In this document: one piece after another, positions 17,401 to 26,000 of the stretch
Numbering within the stretch: the stretch's first letter is position 1
How the letters are laid out: each line of letters opens with the position of its first letter
DNA from: JBAWXE01 sp037144255
Lineage (GTDB): Bacteria > Bacteroidota > Bacteroidia > Chitinophagales > Chitinophagaceae
Reading direction: 5' to 3'
Length of the DNA stretch: 33,553 nucleotides
Assembly: GCA_037144255.1 (NCBI GenBank)
Contig: JBAWXE010000018.1
Location: forward strand, 1 to 33,553
Position numbers and translations under genes: made by a program
The notes under the pieces: generated by a model
Told to the model about the DNA's origin: nothing
The model's input: only the letters and a program-made list of their open reading frames with translations
Databases searched by the model: none

Positions 17401-20400
17401 GGCTATGTGCGGGTTATGAGTATTGGTATCAGGCAAGATAGTTGCATTGACAGCAGACGATGGGCCATTCCAATGAACTGTAACACCTGCTACACTGCTA
17501 GTATCATTCAACTGTAAGAAATCACCGGCACATACCGGACCATTACCATTGTTATAATTAAGAACCGGTGCAGCAGGCAGAGGATTTACAATAACAGTAA
17601 CGGAGTCAGAAGCAGATTTACAACCATTTACAGTAATAGATACTGTATAAACACCCGCACAAGCAAGTGTGGCATTATTAATTGTTGGATTCTGTGCAGT
17701 GTCATTAGGATAAGTACCCGGAGCTATGCAAGGACCAGACCAAGAATATAATGCACCTACAGCAGTGGTAGCAGCTCCCAGATTAATAGTTCCTTGCTCA
17801 CAAACCGTTACAGTAGAAGCTGTTACAGTAGGAACAGCAGGTACAGGGAATATGAATACTTTAAAGGTATCCGGCAATGAAGTACAACCTGTATTTGTGT
17901 CTGTAACAGTAACTATATACAGACCGCTATCCGGTGAATTTGCAAAATTGAAATTGATGAATGAAGAAACAGTATCACCATTAATATGGGCATGACCTGC
18001 AACAGGTACTGTCCAATGATAAACAGGTGAAGCAATGAAAGAACCCAAATTAGTAGTGATAGATACACTATCAGCACCACCATTACAAGGTAAAGCACTA
18101 TGTGCCACACTACCTGAAATAGTTGGTACAGCCGGACCAAATACTGTCACATTAACACTATTAGAACGACATTGTGTAGCCTGACTGATAACATATATTG
18201 AATAAGTAGCAGCAGATCCGAATCCAATATTAGGTATCACTATTTGTCCGGACGCATTAGCTGTAAGACCCGTAATAGTTTGAGGACTACCACCAGTGAT
18301 CGTATATACTACATCGTATAATTGACCGGAAATAAGACCAGTCAATGTAACAGTACCATTACCTTGGCAAATTGTAGATGGAGTTTGAGATAAGACAGTA
18401 ATATGTGGAGGAGTAACTACAGCTACTGTAGTAGTAGTTTGAGAATGACAAAGACCTATAGATGCAGTAACCGTATAAATACCGGCACCGGCACCTGAAA
18501 TATTACAATAAATAGCAGAGTCATTAGCTGATGGGCCAACAGGACCAGCAGGACCAGCCCATGCATAATTAACATTACCAGCAGTAACGGTATTAGCTAC
18601 CAAAGTGAGGCAAGTACCCGCACAAACAGGAGAATTGCTATAAGTGATCGTAGGAACAACCGGAGTTTGATTTACAACTATTGGTATGACAAATGCCTGA
18701 GAAGAACATCCATTAGCATCCTTCACTACAATCGAATCTGAACCTGAAAGTGTAGATAATGCATTGTAGATAGTTGGATTTTGACTTGTAGAAGTATAGC
18801 CTGAAGTACTTGTCCATTTGAAAGTATAAGGGGCTGTACCACCAGACGGCACAGAATTCAGATTAAGTGAATCACCTTCGCAAATAGGTGCAGGTGTAGG
18901 TGCTGTAACAGTAGGTGCGGTAGGGTCTGACAACAAAATAGTTCCTTGTGCAGGTTGGAAATTAGCTAAACAACCTCCATTGTTAACTATAATGTTAGTA
19001 TAAGAACCACCGGGCAAATTTAATAAATTGAAACAGCCTGAAGCATCAGTACTTTGATTGGTAAGCTGTGGTTGTACTATATTATTACGTGTATAAGTAA
19101 TTGTATAACCTGAACCATTAGCTGCCATTGTTCCACATAGCTGAATACTTGCAGTTGCAGAACCACAAAAAGTAGGGTTAGTAAAAGTAATAGCATTGAT
19201 AGTATCTGATTTATTTACAGATACAACTACAGAACCCGGCTGAGAAGGACAGCCATTTTGCTTAGCTACTACGAAGTAGGTACCGGTATTGAAAACATTA
19301 GGCGATAATATTTGTGTGTTCTGTTGTGCAGAACTACCATTCCAACCCTTTGCAGGAGGATTATCTGCCGGACCAGACCATTGGTAAGTAATACCAGAAC
19401 CTGAAACTGCAGATGCAGTGAAAGTAATGAAGCCACCGGAACAAATCACAGTAGGAGTAGCATTAGCGTTAGGCTTAGCCGGAGGAGTACCACCTACAAC
19501 ATGTACATTATAAGGATTAGAAGCACAGCCAGCAGCTGTAGCTACCAAATGATAAATACCTGTATCTGAGGCAGATAATGAAGCTATTGTTGGGCTTTGA
19601 GTACTAGTACCGGTAATAGTACTTGCGGGCAATGATGTTGACCATGTATAAGTAATTGGGCCCGGTAAAAGTGTATGAGCGGTATCACTTATATTAATAG
19701 TTGTACCAAAACATCCGCCATATAAAGTAGGACCTGTAATAGTAGGAGATGCAGGATAAGACAAATGGTATGGTCCGGTTATTGTATTTGAAATACAACC
19801 ATTGTTATTTAGACCACCATTTACTTTGACAATAAAATTAGTATATGTACCTGAGTCAAGACCTGTCATGGTCAAAGTACCAGATACTGAAGAGAAAGTT
19901 AGGATTGATGGTGATCCTCCATTTTTTGTATATGTAACCTGACATGGTACAGTACCCGGAAGATTTGTATTCAAGATAATCTTACCATCATGAGGTGTAG
20001 TACAAGTGGTAGGATTAGATGAAGATGCAAATGAAATAACAGGAGCAGGATAAACAGTGGCAGTGACTGTGGTAGGAGTAGCTGATGAACAACCACTTAC
20101 TGTAATAGTCAATGAATAAGTACCAGAATCAGTAACTGCTACCGGATTGATGATCGGGTTTTGAGCGGTATCATTAGGGTGATTTCCCGGAGTGATACCC
20201 GGACCAGACCATGCATAAGTAGCACCTGGAATTGTTGAAGCAGTGATCTTCAAAATACCACCCGCACATACAGCAGAATTGGTATTTAATAATGGAGTAC
20301 CCGGAGAACCAGGAGCATTAAGAGTATAAGGGCCAAGAACCGGTGATGTACAGCCATGGTTTGATACACTGACATGATCGTATGTACCGGCACCTAAGTG

Positions 20401-23400
20401 CAGAATGATAAAATTACCAGAAGCATCTGTAGTGAAACCACCTGAAACAGGATGTGCTACTGCACTAGAATCAAAATACAAACTATCGTAGTGTGTATTA
20501 GGGGTCAAACCGGTCAATGTAAGTTTACCATCTGAAGCACCACAAGCAGTAGGATCAGTAGTAGTAACACCACCAATTACAGGAATATTTGTTACTGTAT
20601 CAAATAAGGTATCTCTAGAGATACAACCCAAAGCTGTTTGAGCAGCTACGATATAACGACCTGTATTAGCAGAGGTAACACTATTGATACAAGGATTAGA
20701 TATTGAAGAGAATGAAGAATTTGTAGGATCAGTCCAAGTATAAGAAGTAACAGCAGGAGATAATGGATTTAAATAGATAGTGAAACACAAATTATTTCCT
20801 GCACATAATGGACTCATACTTTTTACTGAGTCAAATATCGGAGAAGGATTAAGACTTACTACTGTAGTAGAAGCAGTAGACATTACACCATTCGATAATA
20901 CTGTAACTGAATAGGTACCGGCATCTGCAGCAGTAGCATTGAAGATACGAAGCGTATCTCCTGTGGTTCCGCCTGCTGGTACTTGACCACCCACAGGGCC
21001 GGTCCAGTTCATACTATGATTACCTACCGGAGTAGTTGCTACCAATACGATTGTATTACCCAAACATACAGGGCTATTGGTAAAAGATACAACAGGTGCA
21101 GCAGGTGCAATAGTTACATAATAATCTTCATCCTCACCATTAGCATTTGAGCTACATGGTGTTAAAGTTGTACCGCCATGTTTTTGAGAACGTACTCTCA
21201 TCAGAGTAAGACCCGGATTTGCATTAGCAGGAACTGTAAAACTAAAAGGATAGGTATTATTAAGCGTACCTGCAGGAGTAGGTACTGCATTATTCAATAC
21301 TAGATTATTTGCAGGTGATGCCAAATTATTATTACGATCAAAATCGATCCAAATAGAGGCATCGTCACCGGCAACAGTTGAATTAGTAGTTACACTACCA
21401 CTATATGACTGCCCGATAATAAAAGTAGGATTTGGTGCACTATATGTAATAACACTTCCCGGCGAACATGCAGTTGTATTATTAATAGACCCTAATGTAA
21501 CATTTGAAATATAATCATTAGCACAACCTACAGTATATGCAGGAGTACAATAACAATTAATAGCCGGCGTTTGACTCACTGAAAATACATTCGTAGAATC
21601 TGTTGCACCACTCAATGAACAAGTAGCAATAAGACGATAATCTGAAGCTAAATATTGTGACAAAACTGTGTATGAAGGACTAGTAGCACCAACAATATTC
21701 GACCAGTTATTTTGCCCTGAAAGTGAAGTTTGCCATTGTAAACTCACACCACTAGCCAAAGTATAACCAAAGTCTGATAAATTGAATGATACATTTTGGC
21801 AGACTGGTGGGCTAACATTACTAGTAATAGTACCGGCTTCTACCGGACTAGAACAAACAGGAAGTACTTTAACATACACACTATCCAAGCCAATATCACT
21901 AGTACCACCATCGGAAGTAGCTAAGAAACGAATAACGCATTGTGCGGCAGATGGCCCTGATGATGGGATAGTAAGAGATTTTTTTGTCCATGTTCCACCC
22001 GTTGCACCTAAACTATCTAATGTAGTAAAGTTAGCACCGGCATCAGTAGATAATAACACTCTTAAAGTATCAGTACCATCAGCGTTATAATAACTATAAA
22101 TAAGTCCTTTTGGGTTAGCAGCACTCAGATCTACATAAAGATCCAAAGTACCTTTTTGATTAATTGTGGTACCTGCCGTGTGAAACCTTGCAGAGTGTGA
22201 ACCTAACACAGCTGCGGGAGTATATGAACCACTACCTGGATTAGTCCATGAAGCACTTGCACCTTGATCATCTCTTCTCCAAGAATTACTTCCTGTGTTA
22301 GGAATATTCAGCCAGTTGCCTGAACTAGGTGCATCTGTAGTATTACAAGCATTGGACCATGATTCAAAACTTTCTAAAAAAGGCAAAGTGGCATAGTTAG
22401 GTACTTGTGCTGCTACATTTAAAACATTACTAAAAGATGAAATTCCTGAGGTAGTACAAGTAACCATTGCACGAACCCAAACTGTTTGAGTAACGAACAA
22501 ACTAACTGTTGGGTAATTACCTGTAGTAGGTATTGCAGTCCATACACCACCTACAACGGAATCTTGCCAAGTAATCTGTATATTAGATGTAGTAGAATAT
22601 CCAGTCAATGAATAATTAATTGTAGAGCCAATACAAGTAGTTGCAACATTTGGGGATGCACTTACAGTACCCGCAGTTGGTGTACCTGTACAATTTGCCG
22701 GTGGACGGAATTCATACATCTGACCACTAGCAGGTGTAGTTATGATATTATTTGTAAAAGGTGCTAAAGAAGCTGTAGGAGAAGAACCTGAATTATTAAG
22801 AGTTAGGAAATCATAAGTTGAATTAGCAATACCGATCGTAGCACCAAAGTTAGCACTACTATTACTTAAAGGATTAGTAGGAGTACCATACACATACTGT
22901 ATCTTATTTCCATTCTGCAATAATCTAACTTGGAAATTGACTACGCCATTTCCACTAGTATAATCCCATCTGAAATTATCATACTCAATGATAAAAATAA
23001 GGTTACCTGCGGTACCGATAGTTTTATATGAAACCGTTGGTGCAGGGCCTGTGCCAACAGAGTCAGCACCACTAAGATCATCCCAAAAAGGCATCAATAC
23101 ACCACCTGGTACGAAGGAACTCAATGCAGCAGCATTGGTATTTGAATAAGCAACTGAAGAAGTATTGCTGAATGATACCCAGCCGTTAGAACAAGCTGAA
23201 ACTTTAGTGTAGGAATTACCACAAAAAGTAAATGCAAAACCAAGAGGTATATCTGTAACTGTCGCATCATCAAATGCCAAACCCGGCAATGTTGTAGCAC
23301 CCGGAATTGGTGTAAATGCAACGCCACTTGAAGAAGCTTCAGTATATACATAAGCAGGTTGTGCTTGTGCATTATGAGGAAGTAATAATACTATAAGTAA

Positions 23401-23454
23401 TGATAGAAGTACGGGTAATTTAACACGCTTAAAGAAGACAATGGTTCTTTTCAT
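14404..23454 (-). CDS. Giant modular surface protein with T9SS type B (gliding-motility-associated) C-terminal domain
   Basis: A single 3016-residue reading frame of 9 kb. Order seen: signal peptide (1-31, ending HNAQA); an N-terminal beta domain (about 32-260) with IPLGFAFTF and SNGWVSFSN; one Ig-like segment; a MAM/jelly-roll-like domain (about 360-530) around FESWSNAC and IGLDSVYV; a GEVED domain (about 635-778: IWIDFDRNNN, GEDEDYYVTI); then about 14 Ig-like repeats of 80-95 residues (PVCAG, then YxWSGP, then GxYxVxxxxxGC) interleaved with four copies of another module. Three repeats of a different Ig type follow (about 2435-2663: YCQGDVP, LWYT, VNGCES), then PKD-like domains, and the CHU_C/TIGR04131-type sorting domain (about 2925-3016: FPNAFTPNNDGINDVF, NRWGQTVFE, FGWDGTYNG). 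No catalytic motif was seen. By analogy with SprB-like proteins it is probably a secreted adhesin; this is inference. A strong terminator follows the gene. Confidence 0.93.
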   Translation of the reverse strand: MKRTIVFFKRVKLPVLLSLLIVLLLPHNAQAQPAYVYTEASSSGVAFTPIPGATTLPGLAFDDATVTDIPLGFAFTFCGNSYTKVSACSNGWVSFSNTSSVAYSNTNAAALSSFVPGGVLMPFWDDLSGADSVGTGPAPTVSYKTIGTAGNLIFIIEYDNFRWDYTSGNGVVNFQVRLLQNGNKIQYVYGTPTNPLSNSSANFGATIGIANSTYDFLTLNNSGSSPTASLAPFTNNIITTPASGQMYEFRPPANCTGTPTAGTVSASPNVATTCIGSTINYSLTGYSTTSNIQITWQDSVVGGVWTAIPTTGNYPTVSLFVTQTVWVRAMVTCTTSGISSFSNVLNVAAQVPNYATLPFLESFESWSNACNTTDAPSSGNWLNIPNTGSNSWRRDDQGASASWTNPGSGSYTPAAVLGSHSARFHTAGTTINQKGTLDLYVDLSAANPKGLIYSYYNADGTDTLRVLLSTDAGANFTTLDSLGATGGTWTKKSLTIPSSGPSAAQCVIRFLATSDGGTSDIGLDSVYVKVLPVCSSPVEAGTITSNVSPPVCQNVSFNLSDFGYTLASGVSLQWQTSLSGQNNWSNIVGATSPSYTVLSQYLASDYRLIATCSLSGATDSTNVFSVSQTPAINCYCTPAYTVGCANDYISNVTLGSINNTTACSPGSVITYSAPNPTFIIGQSYSGSVTTNSTVAGDDASIWIDFDRNNNLASPANNLVLNNAVPTPAGTLNNTYPFSFTVPANANPGLTLMRVRSQKHGGTTLTPCSSNANGEDEDYYVTIAPAAPVVSFTNSPVCLGNTIVLVATTPVGNHSMNWTGPVGGQVPAGGTTGDTLRIFNATAADAGTYSVTVLSNGVMSTASTTVVSLNPSPIFDSVKSMSPLCAGNNLCFTIYLNPLSPAVTSYTWTDPTNSSFSSISNPCINSVTSANTGRYIVAAQTALGCISRDTLFDTVTNIPVIGGVTTTDPTACGASDGKLTLTGLTPNTHYDSLYFDSSAVAHPVSGGFTTDASGNFIILHLGAGTYDHVSVSNHGCTSPVLGPYTLNAPGSPGTPLLNTNSAVCAGGILKITASTIPGATYAWSGPGITPGNHPNDTAQNPIINPVAVTDSGTYSLTITVSGCSSATPTTVTATVYPAPVISFASSSNPTTCTTPHDGKIILNTNLPGTVPCQVTYTKNGGSPSILTFSSVSGTLTMTGLDSGTYTNFIVKVNGGLNNNGCISNTITGPYHLSYPASPTITGPTLYGGCFGTTINISDTAHTLLPGPITYTWSTSLPASTITGTSTQSPTIASLSASDTGIYHLVATAAGCASNPYNVHVVGGTPPAKPNANATPTVICSGGFITFTASAVSGSGITYQWSGPADNPPAKGWNGSSAQQNTQILSPNVFNTGTYFVVAKQNGCPSQPGSVVVSVNKSDTINAITFTNPTFCGSATASIQLCGTMAANGSGYTITYTRNNIVQPQLTNQSTDASGCFNLLNLPGGSYTNIIVNNGGCLANFQPAQGTILLSDPTAPTVTAPTPAPICEGDSLNLNSVPSGGTAPYTFKWTSTSGYTSTSQNPTIYNALSTLSGSDSIVVKDANGCSSQAFVIPIVVNQTPVVPTITYSNSPVCAGTCLTLVANTVTAGNVNYAWAGPAGPVGPSANDSAIYCNISGAGAGIYTVTASIGLCHSQTTTTVAVVTPPHITVLSQTPSTICQGNGTVTLTGLISGQLYDVVYTITGGSPQTITGLTANASGQIVIPNIGFGSAATYSIYVISQATQCRSNSVNVTVFGPAVPTISGSVAHSALPCNGGADSVSITTNLGSFIASPVYHWTVPVAGHAHINGDTVSSFINFNFANSPDSGLYIVTVTDTNTGCTSLPDTFKVFIFPVPAVPTVTASTVTVCEQGTINLGAATTAVGALYSWSGPCIAPGTYPNDTAQNPTINNATLACAGVYTVSITVNGCKSASDSVTVIVNPLPAAPVLNYNNGNGPVCAGDFLQLNDTSSVAGVTVHWNGPSSAVNATILPDTNTHNPHIAHASAADSGVYNVYTTFNGCNSAPSQVTVIVNPVPATPVATCTPSAICAGQSINLHASNVSGPGIQYHWSGTGILPPVGNTIIDPNDTLKNPIILNAPVGFSGYYFVNVTQNGCTSLNGTTLVVVYPIPPTPTPTNNGPVCVGTPVQFSLPATPGATNYNWSGPIPAATNALSPSASAQQPSIANTLLTYAGTYSVTTTVNGCTSAPGTTTLQVQAIPATPASVTNNGPICLGSDIVLNSATVVPAAPASSVSYVWTGTGPAGYTTTTTSTHDTIPGSLITAAGTYTYTVKSTVLPGCTSVGAAQTIVTVKPIPAAPVATSNTPLCTGVGTTTLNLFASTVTGASGYTWSGPTPAVTGTILPNANTQNPHINNITVADGGTYSVIATVNGCPSLPATTTVLVTQSPAAPVVSNPNLVFCQFDVIPNLSTYVNASNLLWYTTATGGVGQPSFTPSTLVPGFFVRYISQTVNGCEGPRSIMTVTINPKPTAPVPTQATYTYCQGDVPTQLSVVGSPNILWYTLPAGGNGSTIPPVPSTATPGIVTYYVSQIVNGCESDRASITVVVNPTPPSPTVTTPIRYCTGDVPAPLIATVGAAGDVLHWYTTLTGGVGSTTVPTPTTTAAGTQSWWVDETSQFGCISKPRQEIDVNVLLTPTNGIVSNYPNYICQHDTVTFAYVGNGDPTFQYTWTVPFGGTLISGSGMGPIQVRFDNVDTSYVYLIVHNGQCVSPLDSQIVRIRYKPVITMSTKKDVCIDQTLNVELSSSSTNIQNYVWDFAGGDTIYEQQPAGPFGLAWHNTDYGQHIVKVYTQYNGCNSNLILDTIQVHRLPDATIVASNITSICPGDSILLQAHSVNPGYTYTWLPTQFFDANNQPQVYGKGEFTGFVSLTVTDPWGCSSTETTPMTTLNSCCVLHFPNAFTPNNDGINDVFHSLAGGHHDISVFRIQNRWGQTVFETNNENFGWDGTYNGVAQDIGTYYYFVRYQCNEGPVLEEKGELLLVR

Positions 23455-23954
23455 AATTACTTCGTTGATATAAAATTTAACTTTTGTTAGTACTGACTAT
23501 TCTTTATTCCAATTCACGTTAACAATAACAAAACAATACAATTTCTCGTCCACTCACTAGGTTATACTAAAGCATAGTACACCCAGCTGTTCAATTTAGT
23601 TAGTCGCTCTTTTTATAAAGACGCCTCTAATATCATAAAAGTTGGGGTAAAATCAAATATTTGAACACATATTTTATACAAATACCCTTATAAAGCACTA
23701 ATAATCATAATATCAAGGTCCATCAAATAATTTATAAACTAAATATTAAAGCACATCACCTATGAAATAAAATACATTTATCAAAAATCATAAAACCTTG
23801 ATGTTTTTACAATAGTTTTATTGAAACTTGCATTTTAGCAAATTTTCTGATTACGCATTTTAATTTCAAGAATGCAAAACACATCATTAGTTCTCTCTAT
23901 ACAACTATATCAAGAAATCATACTAAATTTACATGTACATACATACATTTGCTT
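23455..23954. other. 500-bp divergent intergenic region
   Basis: AT-rich spacer between the giant surface-protein gene (-) and the marR-family gene (+). It should hold both promoters. For the minus-strand gene I found no exact TAnnTTTG box; for the plus-strand gene TACATTTG occurs at 23944-23951. No credible open frame, tRNA or strong hairpin was found. Confidence 0.6.
23944..23951 (+). promoter_or_regulatory. Possible -7 element abutting the marR start
   Basis: TACATTTG matches TAnnTTTG, but it ends only three bases before the ATG at 23955. If used, the transcript would have almost no leader. No -33 TTTG is evident, so a chance match is possible. Confidence 0.3.
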
Positions 23955-24413
23955 ATGAAACTGGAAGACGCACTGAAAACAACAAAATTTAAGGACGCCA
24001 AGCATAAAGCCACACTGAACATATTGTATACTTCATATTGGCTCAAAAGCAGCATTAGCACTGTGATGAAGGATAATTCGATCACCATGGAACAATATAA
24101 TGTTCTGAGAATACTGAAAGGGAAACACCCTGAACGTATGTGTGTGAAGGATATAGGATCACGTATGATAGAAAGAAGTTCAAATGTACCAAGGATCATA
24201 GATCGCTTAGTGGTTAAGAAACTAGTTGATCGTACTATATCAAAAGAAGATAAGCGAGAAACCCTGATTATGATAACTGCAAAAGGAATAGATCTGTTAG
24301 AAAAAACAACAAAACAAGTAGATGAACATGAAAAAAGACTATCAGCATTTACAGAAGAAGATGCACAAATGCTCAATGATTTATTAGAAAAATTGCGACA
24401 AATAGCAGAATAA
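23955..24413 (+). CDS. MarR family transcriptional regulator
   Basis: 152-residue winged-helix DNA-binding regulator from ATG 23955; a TTG two codons upstream lies inside a promoter-like box. The central part shows the MarR fold: ITMEQYNVLRILKGKHPERM, then CVKDIGSRMIERSSNVPRIIDRLV (helix-turn-helix with recognition helix), then the wing with RTISKEDKRETLIMITAKGIDLL. The C-terminal helix, rich in charged residues, would form the dimer interface. It is 24 bases upstream of the yceI-family gene, a pairing often seen in Bacteroidota, and likely controls this unit and itself. The effector is unknown; the single Cys in the HTH region (CVKDIG) could sense oxidation but that is speculation. Confidence 0.92.
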   Translation: MKLEDALKTTKFKDAKHKATLNILYTSYWLKSSISTVMKDNSITMEQYNVLRILKGKHPERMCVKDIGSRMIERSSNVPRIIDRLVVKKLVDRTISKEDKRETLIMITAKGIDLLEKTTKQVDEHEKRLSAFTEEDAQMLNDLLEKLRQIAE

Positions 24414-24437
24414 GTAACTAAATAAATAAAACAAAAA

Positions 24438-24974
24438 ATGACAACAACAAAATGGAATTTGGATCCGACACATTCAGAAATTCAATTCAAAGTAAGACAC
24501 ATGATGATCACCAATGTATCGGGTGAATTTAAAAAATTTGAAGCTAATGTAGAAACAGAAGGAGATGATTTCTCAACAGCTAAGATACAATTCTCTGCAG
24601 ATGTCGACTCAATAGACACAAAGAACGAGCAGCGCGATGGACACTTAAAATCAGCTGATTTCTTTGATGCTGCTAATCACCCAACCTTATCTTTCGTTGG
24701 TACAGAAATGGAGAAAAAGGATCCTGAAAATTATATCCTACATGGTAATTTCACTATGCGTGGAAACACTAAACCTATAGCACTGAATGTAGAACATGGC
24801 GGTACTGTAGTAGATGCTTGGGGTAACACTCGCGCAGGCTTTACTATTGAAGGTAAATTAAGTCGTAAAGAGTTTGGATTGGAATGGAGTGCTGTTACCG
24901 AAACAGGTGGTATCGTAGTATCTGACGAGGTGAAACTACATGTAAGTGTTCAATTCATCAAACAACCCGCATAA
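24438..24974 (+). CDS. YceI family protein (lipocalin-like, polyisoprenoid-binding type)
   Basis: 178 residues, matching a single YceI domain. Typical opening WNLDPTHSEIQFKVRHMMITNVSGEF, then IDTKNEQRDGHLKSADFFDAANHPTLSF, then FTMRGNTKPIALNVEHGG and a final beta strand WSAVTETGGIVVSDEVKLHVSVQF. E. coli YceI binds isoprenoid lipids in the periplasm, but this protein begins MTTTKWNLDPTH with no signal peptide, so it is probably cytoplasmic; many Bacteroidota YceI copies are of this type and their ligand is unknown. It follows the marR-family gene directly and is closed by a strong terminator, making a two-gene unit. Confidence 0.93.
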   Translation: MTTTKWNLDPTHSEIQFKVRHMMITNVSGEFKKFEANVETEGDDFSTAKIQFSADVDSIDTKNEQRDGHLKSADFFDAANHPTLSFVGTEMEKKDPENYILHGNFTMRGNTKPIALNVEHGGTVVDAWGNTRAGFTIEGKLSRKEFGLEWSAVTETGGIVVSDEVKLHVSVQFIKQPA

Positions 24975-25002
24975 TATATATTAGATCAACTAGGATATTC
25001 AG

Positions 25003-25028
25003 AAAATGCCGCTTTTAGCGGCATTTTT
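25003..25028 (+). terminator. Rho-independent terminator after yceI-family gene
   Basis: An 11-bp stem (25003-25013 with 25017-25027, core TGCCGC/GCGGCA) with a TTT loop, ending in a T run, 28 bases after the stop. Confidence 0.9.
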
Positions 25029-25143
25029 GTTTATAAATATAACACTAGGTTTACTATACGTTTATGTTAAAATGAAAAACATTTGAAAAACTTAGTTTAA
25101 ATTGTTTGTAACATAATCAATCTCTTAAACGATATACTCCTAT

Positions 25144-25962
25144 ATGCAACTCTCCGGAAAGACTTATTTCATCACTGGTGCCAGTCGTGGCATAGGCAAA
25201 GCCATTGCTTTACGCCTGGCAAAGGAAGGCGCTAACGTAATTATAGCAGCAAAATCTACAGAAGAAAACCCAAAACTGGGTGGTACTATATACACTGCTG
25301 CCGAAGAGATACAACAAGCCGGAGGAAAAGCACTGGCTATACAATGCGATATTCGGGTGGAAGAACAAGTGATCAATGCAATAAAGAAAGGTGTAGAAAA
25401 ATTTGGTGGCATAGATGCTGTCATAAATAATGCTTCTGCTATATCACTGACAGATACTGCACATACAGAAGCTAAACGTTACGATCTGATGTACGATATC
25501 AATGTACGTGGCACATTCCTGGTTACTAAACATGCAATACCCTATTTATTAAAGTCTATTAATCCACATATTCTCACTTTATCTCCTCCACTGAATATAG
25601 ACCCTAAATGGCTGGGGCCTTCAGTAGCTTATACCATCAGTAAATACAATATGAGCATGATGGCCATTGGCTGGGCAGCGGAGTTCAAAAGCGTGGGAAT
25701 AGCAGCTAATGCACTATGGCCGGTGACTACAATTGCTACTGCAGCCGTGCAAAATCTATTGGGTGGCGATTACCTTATCAATCGTAGTAGAAAGCCGGAG
25801 ATACTGGCCGATGCAGCTTATTATATATTGACAGACTCTTCTAAAACTTGTACAGGAAATACTTTCTTAGACGAAGATGTGCTTCGTAAATATGGCATTG
25901 ATAATTTCGACTCTTATGCAGTTACTCCAGGCGGCGAATTGCAAAGAGATTTATTCATCTAA
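25144..25962 (+). CDS. Short-chain dehydrogenase/reductase, HSDL2-like
   Basis: 272-residue NAD(P)-dependent oxidoreductase of the SDR superfamily. Rossmann motif TGASRGIG (residues 11-18), NNAS, and the active-site Tyr163-xxx-Lys167 in YTISK. The segment ILTLSPPLNI...YTISKYNMSMMAIGWAAEF is characteristic of the HSDL2-type SDRs; the eukaryotic SCP2 sterol-carrier extension is absent, as is usual in bacteria. The substrate is unknown; members are linked to lipid or fatty-acyl metabolism only by homology. It lies 38 bases upstream of the ABC transporter ATPase, so co-transcription is possible. ATG 25144 directly precedes the cofactor-binding strand, so the start is well placed. Confidence 0.92.
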   Translation: MQLSGKTYFITGASRGIGKAIALRLAKEGANVIIAAKSTEENPKLGGTIYTAAEEIQQAGGKALAIQCDIRVEEQVINAIKKGVEKFGGIDAVINNASAISLTDTAHTEAKRYDLMYDINVRGTFLVTKHAIPYLLKSINPHILTLSPPLNIDPKWLGPSVAYTISKYNMSMMAIGWAAEFKSVGIAANALWPVTTIATAAVQNLLGGDYLINRSRKPEILADAAYYILTDSSKTCTGNTFLDEDVLRKYGIDNFDSYAVTPGGELQRDLFI

Positions 25963-26000
25963 CTGATACAATATCATTCTTTCACCTTAAAACTTTCACA

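Noticed and set aside
18490..18560. Collagen-like GPAGPVGPS stretch in the giant protein
   Set aside because: Only a few triplets inside an Ig-like repeat loop; no sustained Gly-X-Y register.
14404..23454. Recurring short words (for example GTACCACC, ACCGGACC) suggesting a DNA repeat array or CRISPR
   Set aside because: They are codons for conserved motifs (WSGP, GTY, PVCAG) of the protein repeats; spacing is irregular, copies diverge, and the reading frame is continuous.
23455..23954. Possible small RNA or tRNA in the large divergent spacer
   Set aside because: No cloverleaf, no strong GC stem and no terminator inside it; only AT-rich sequence.
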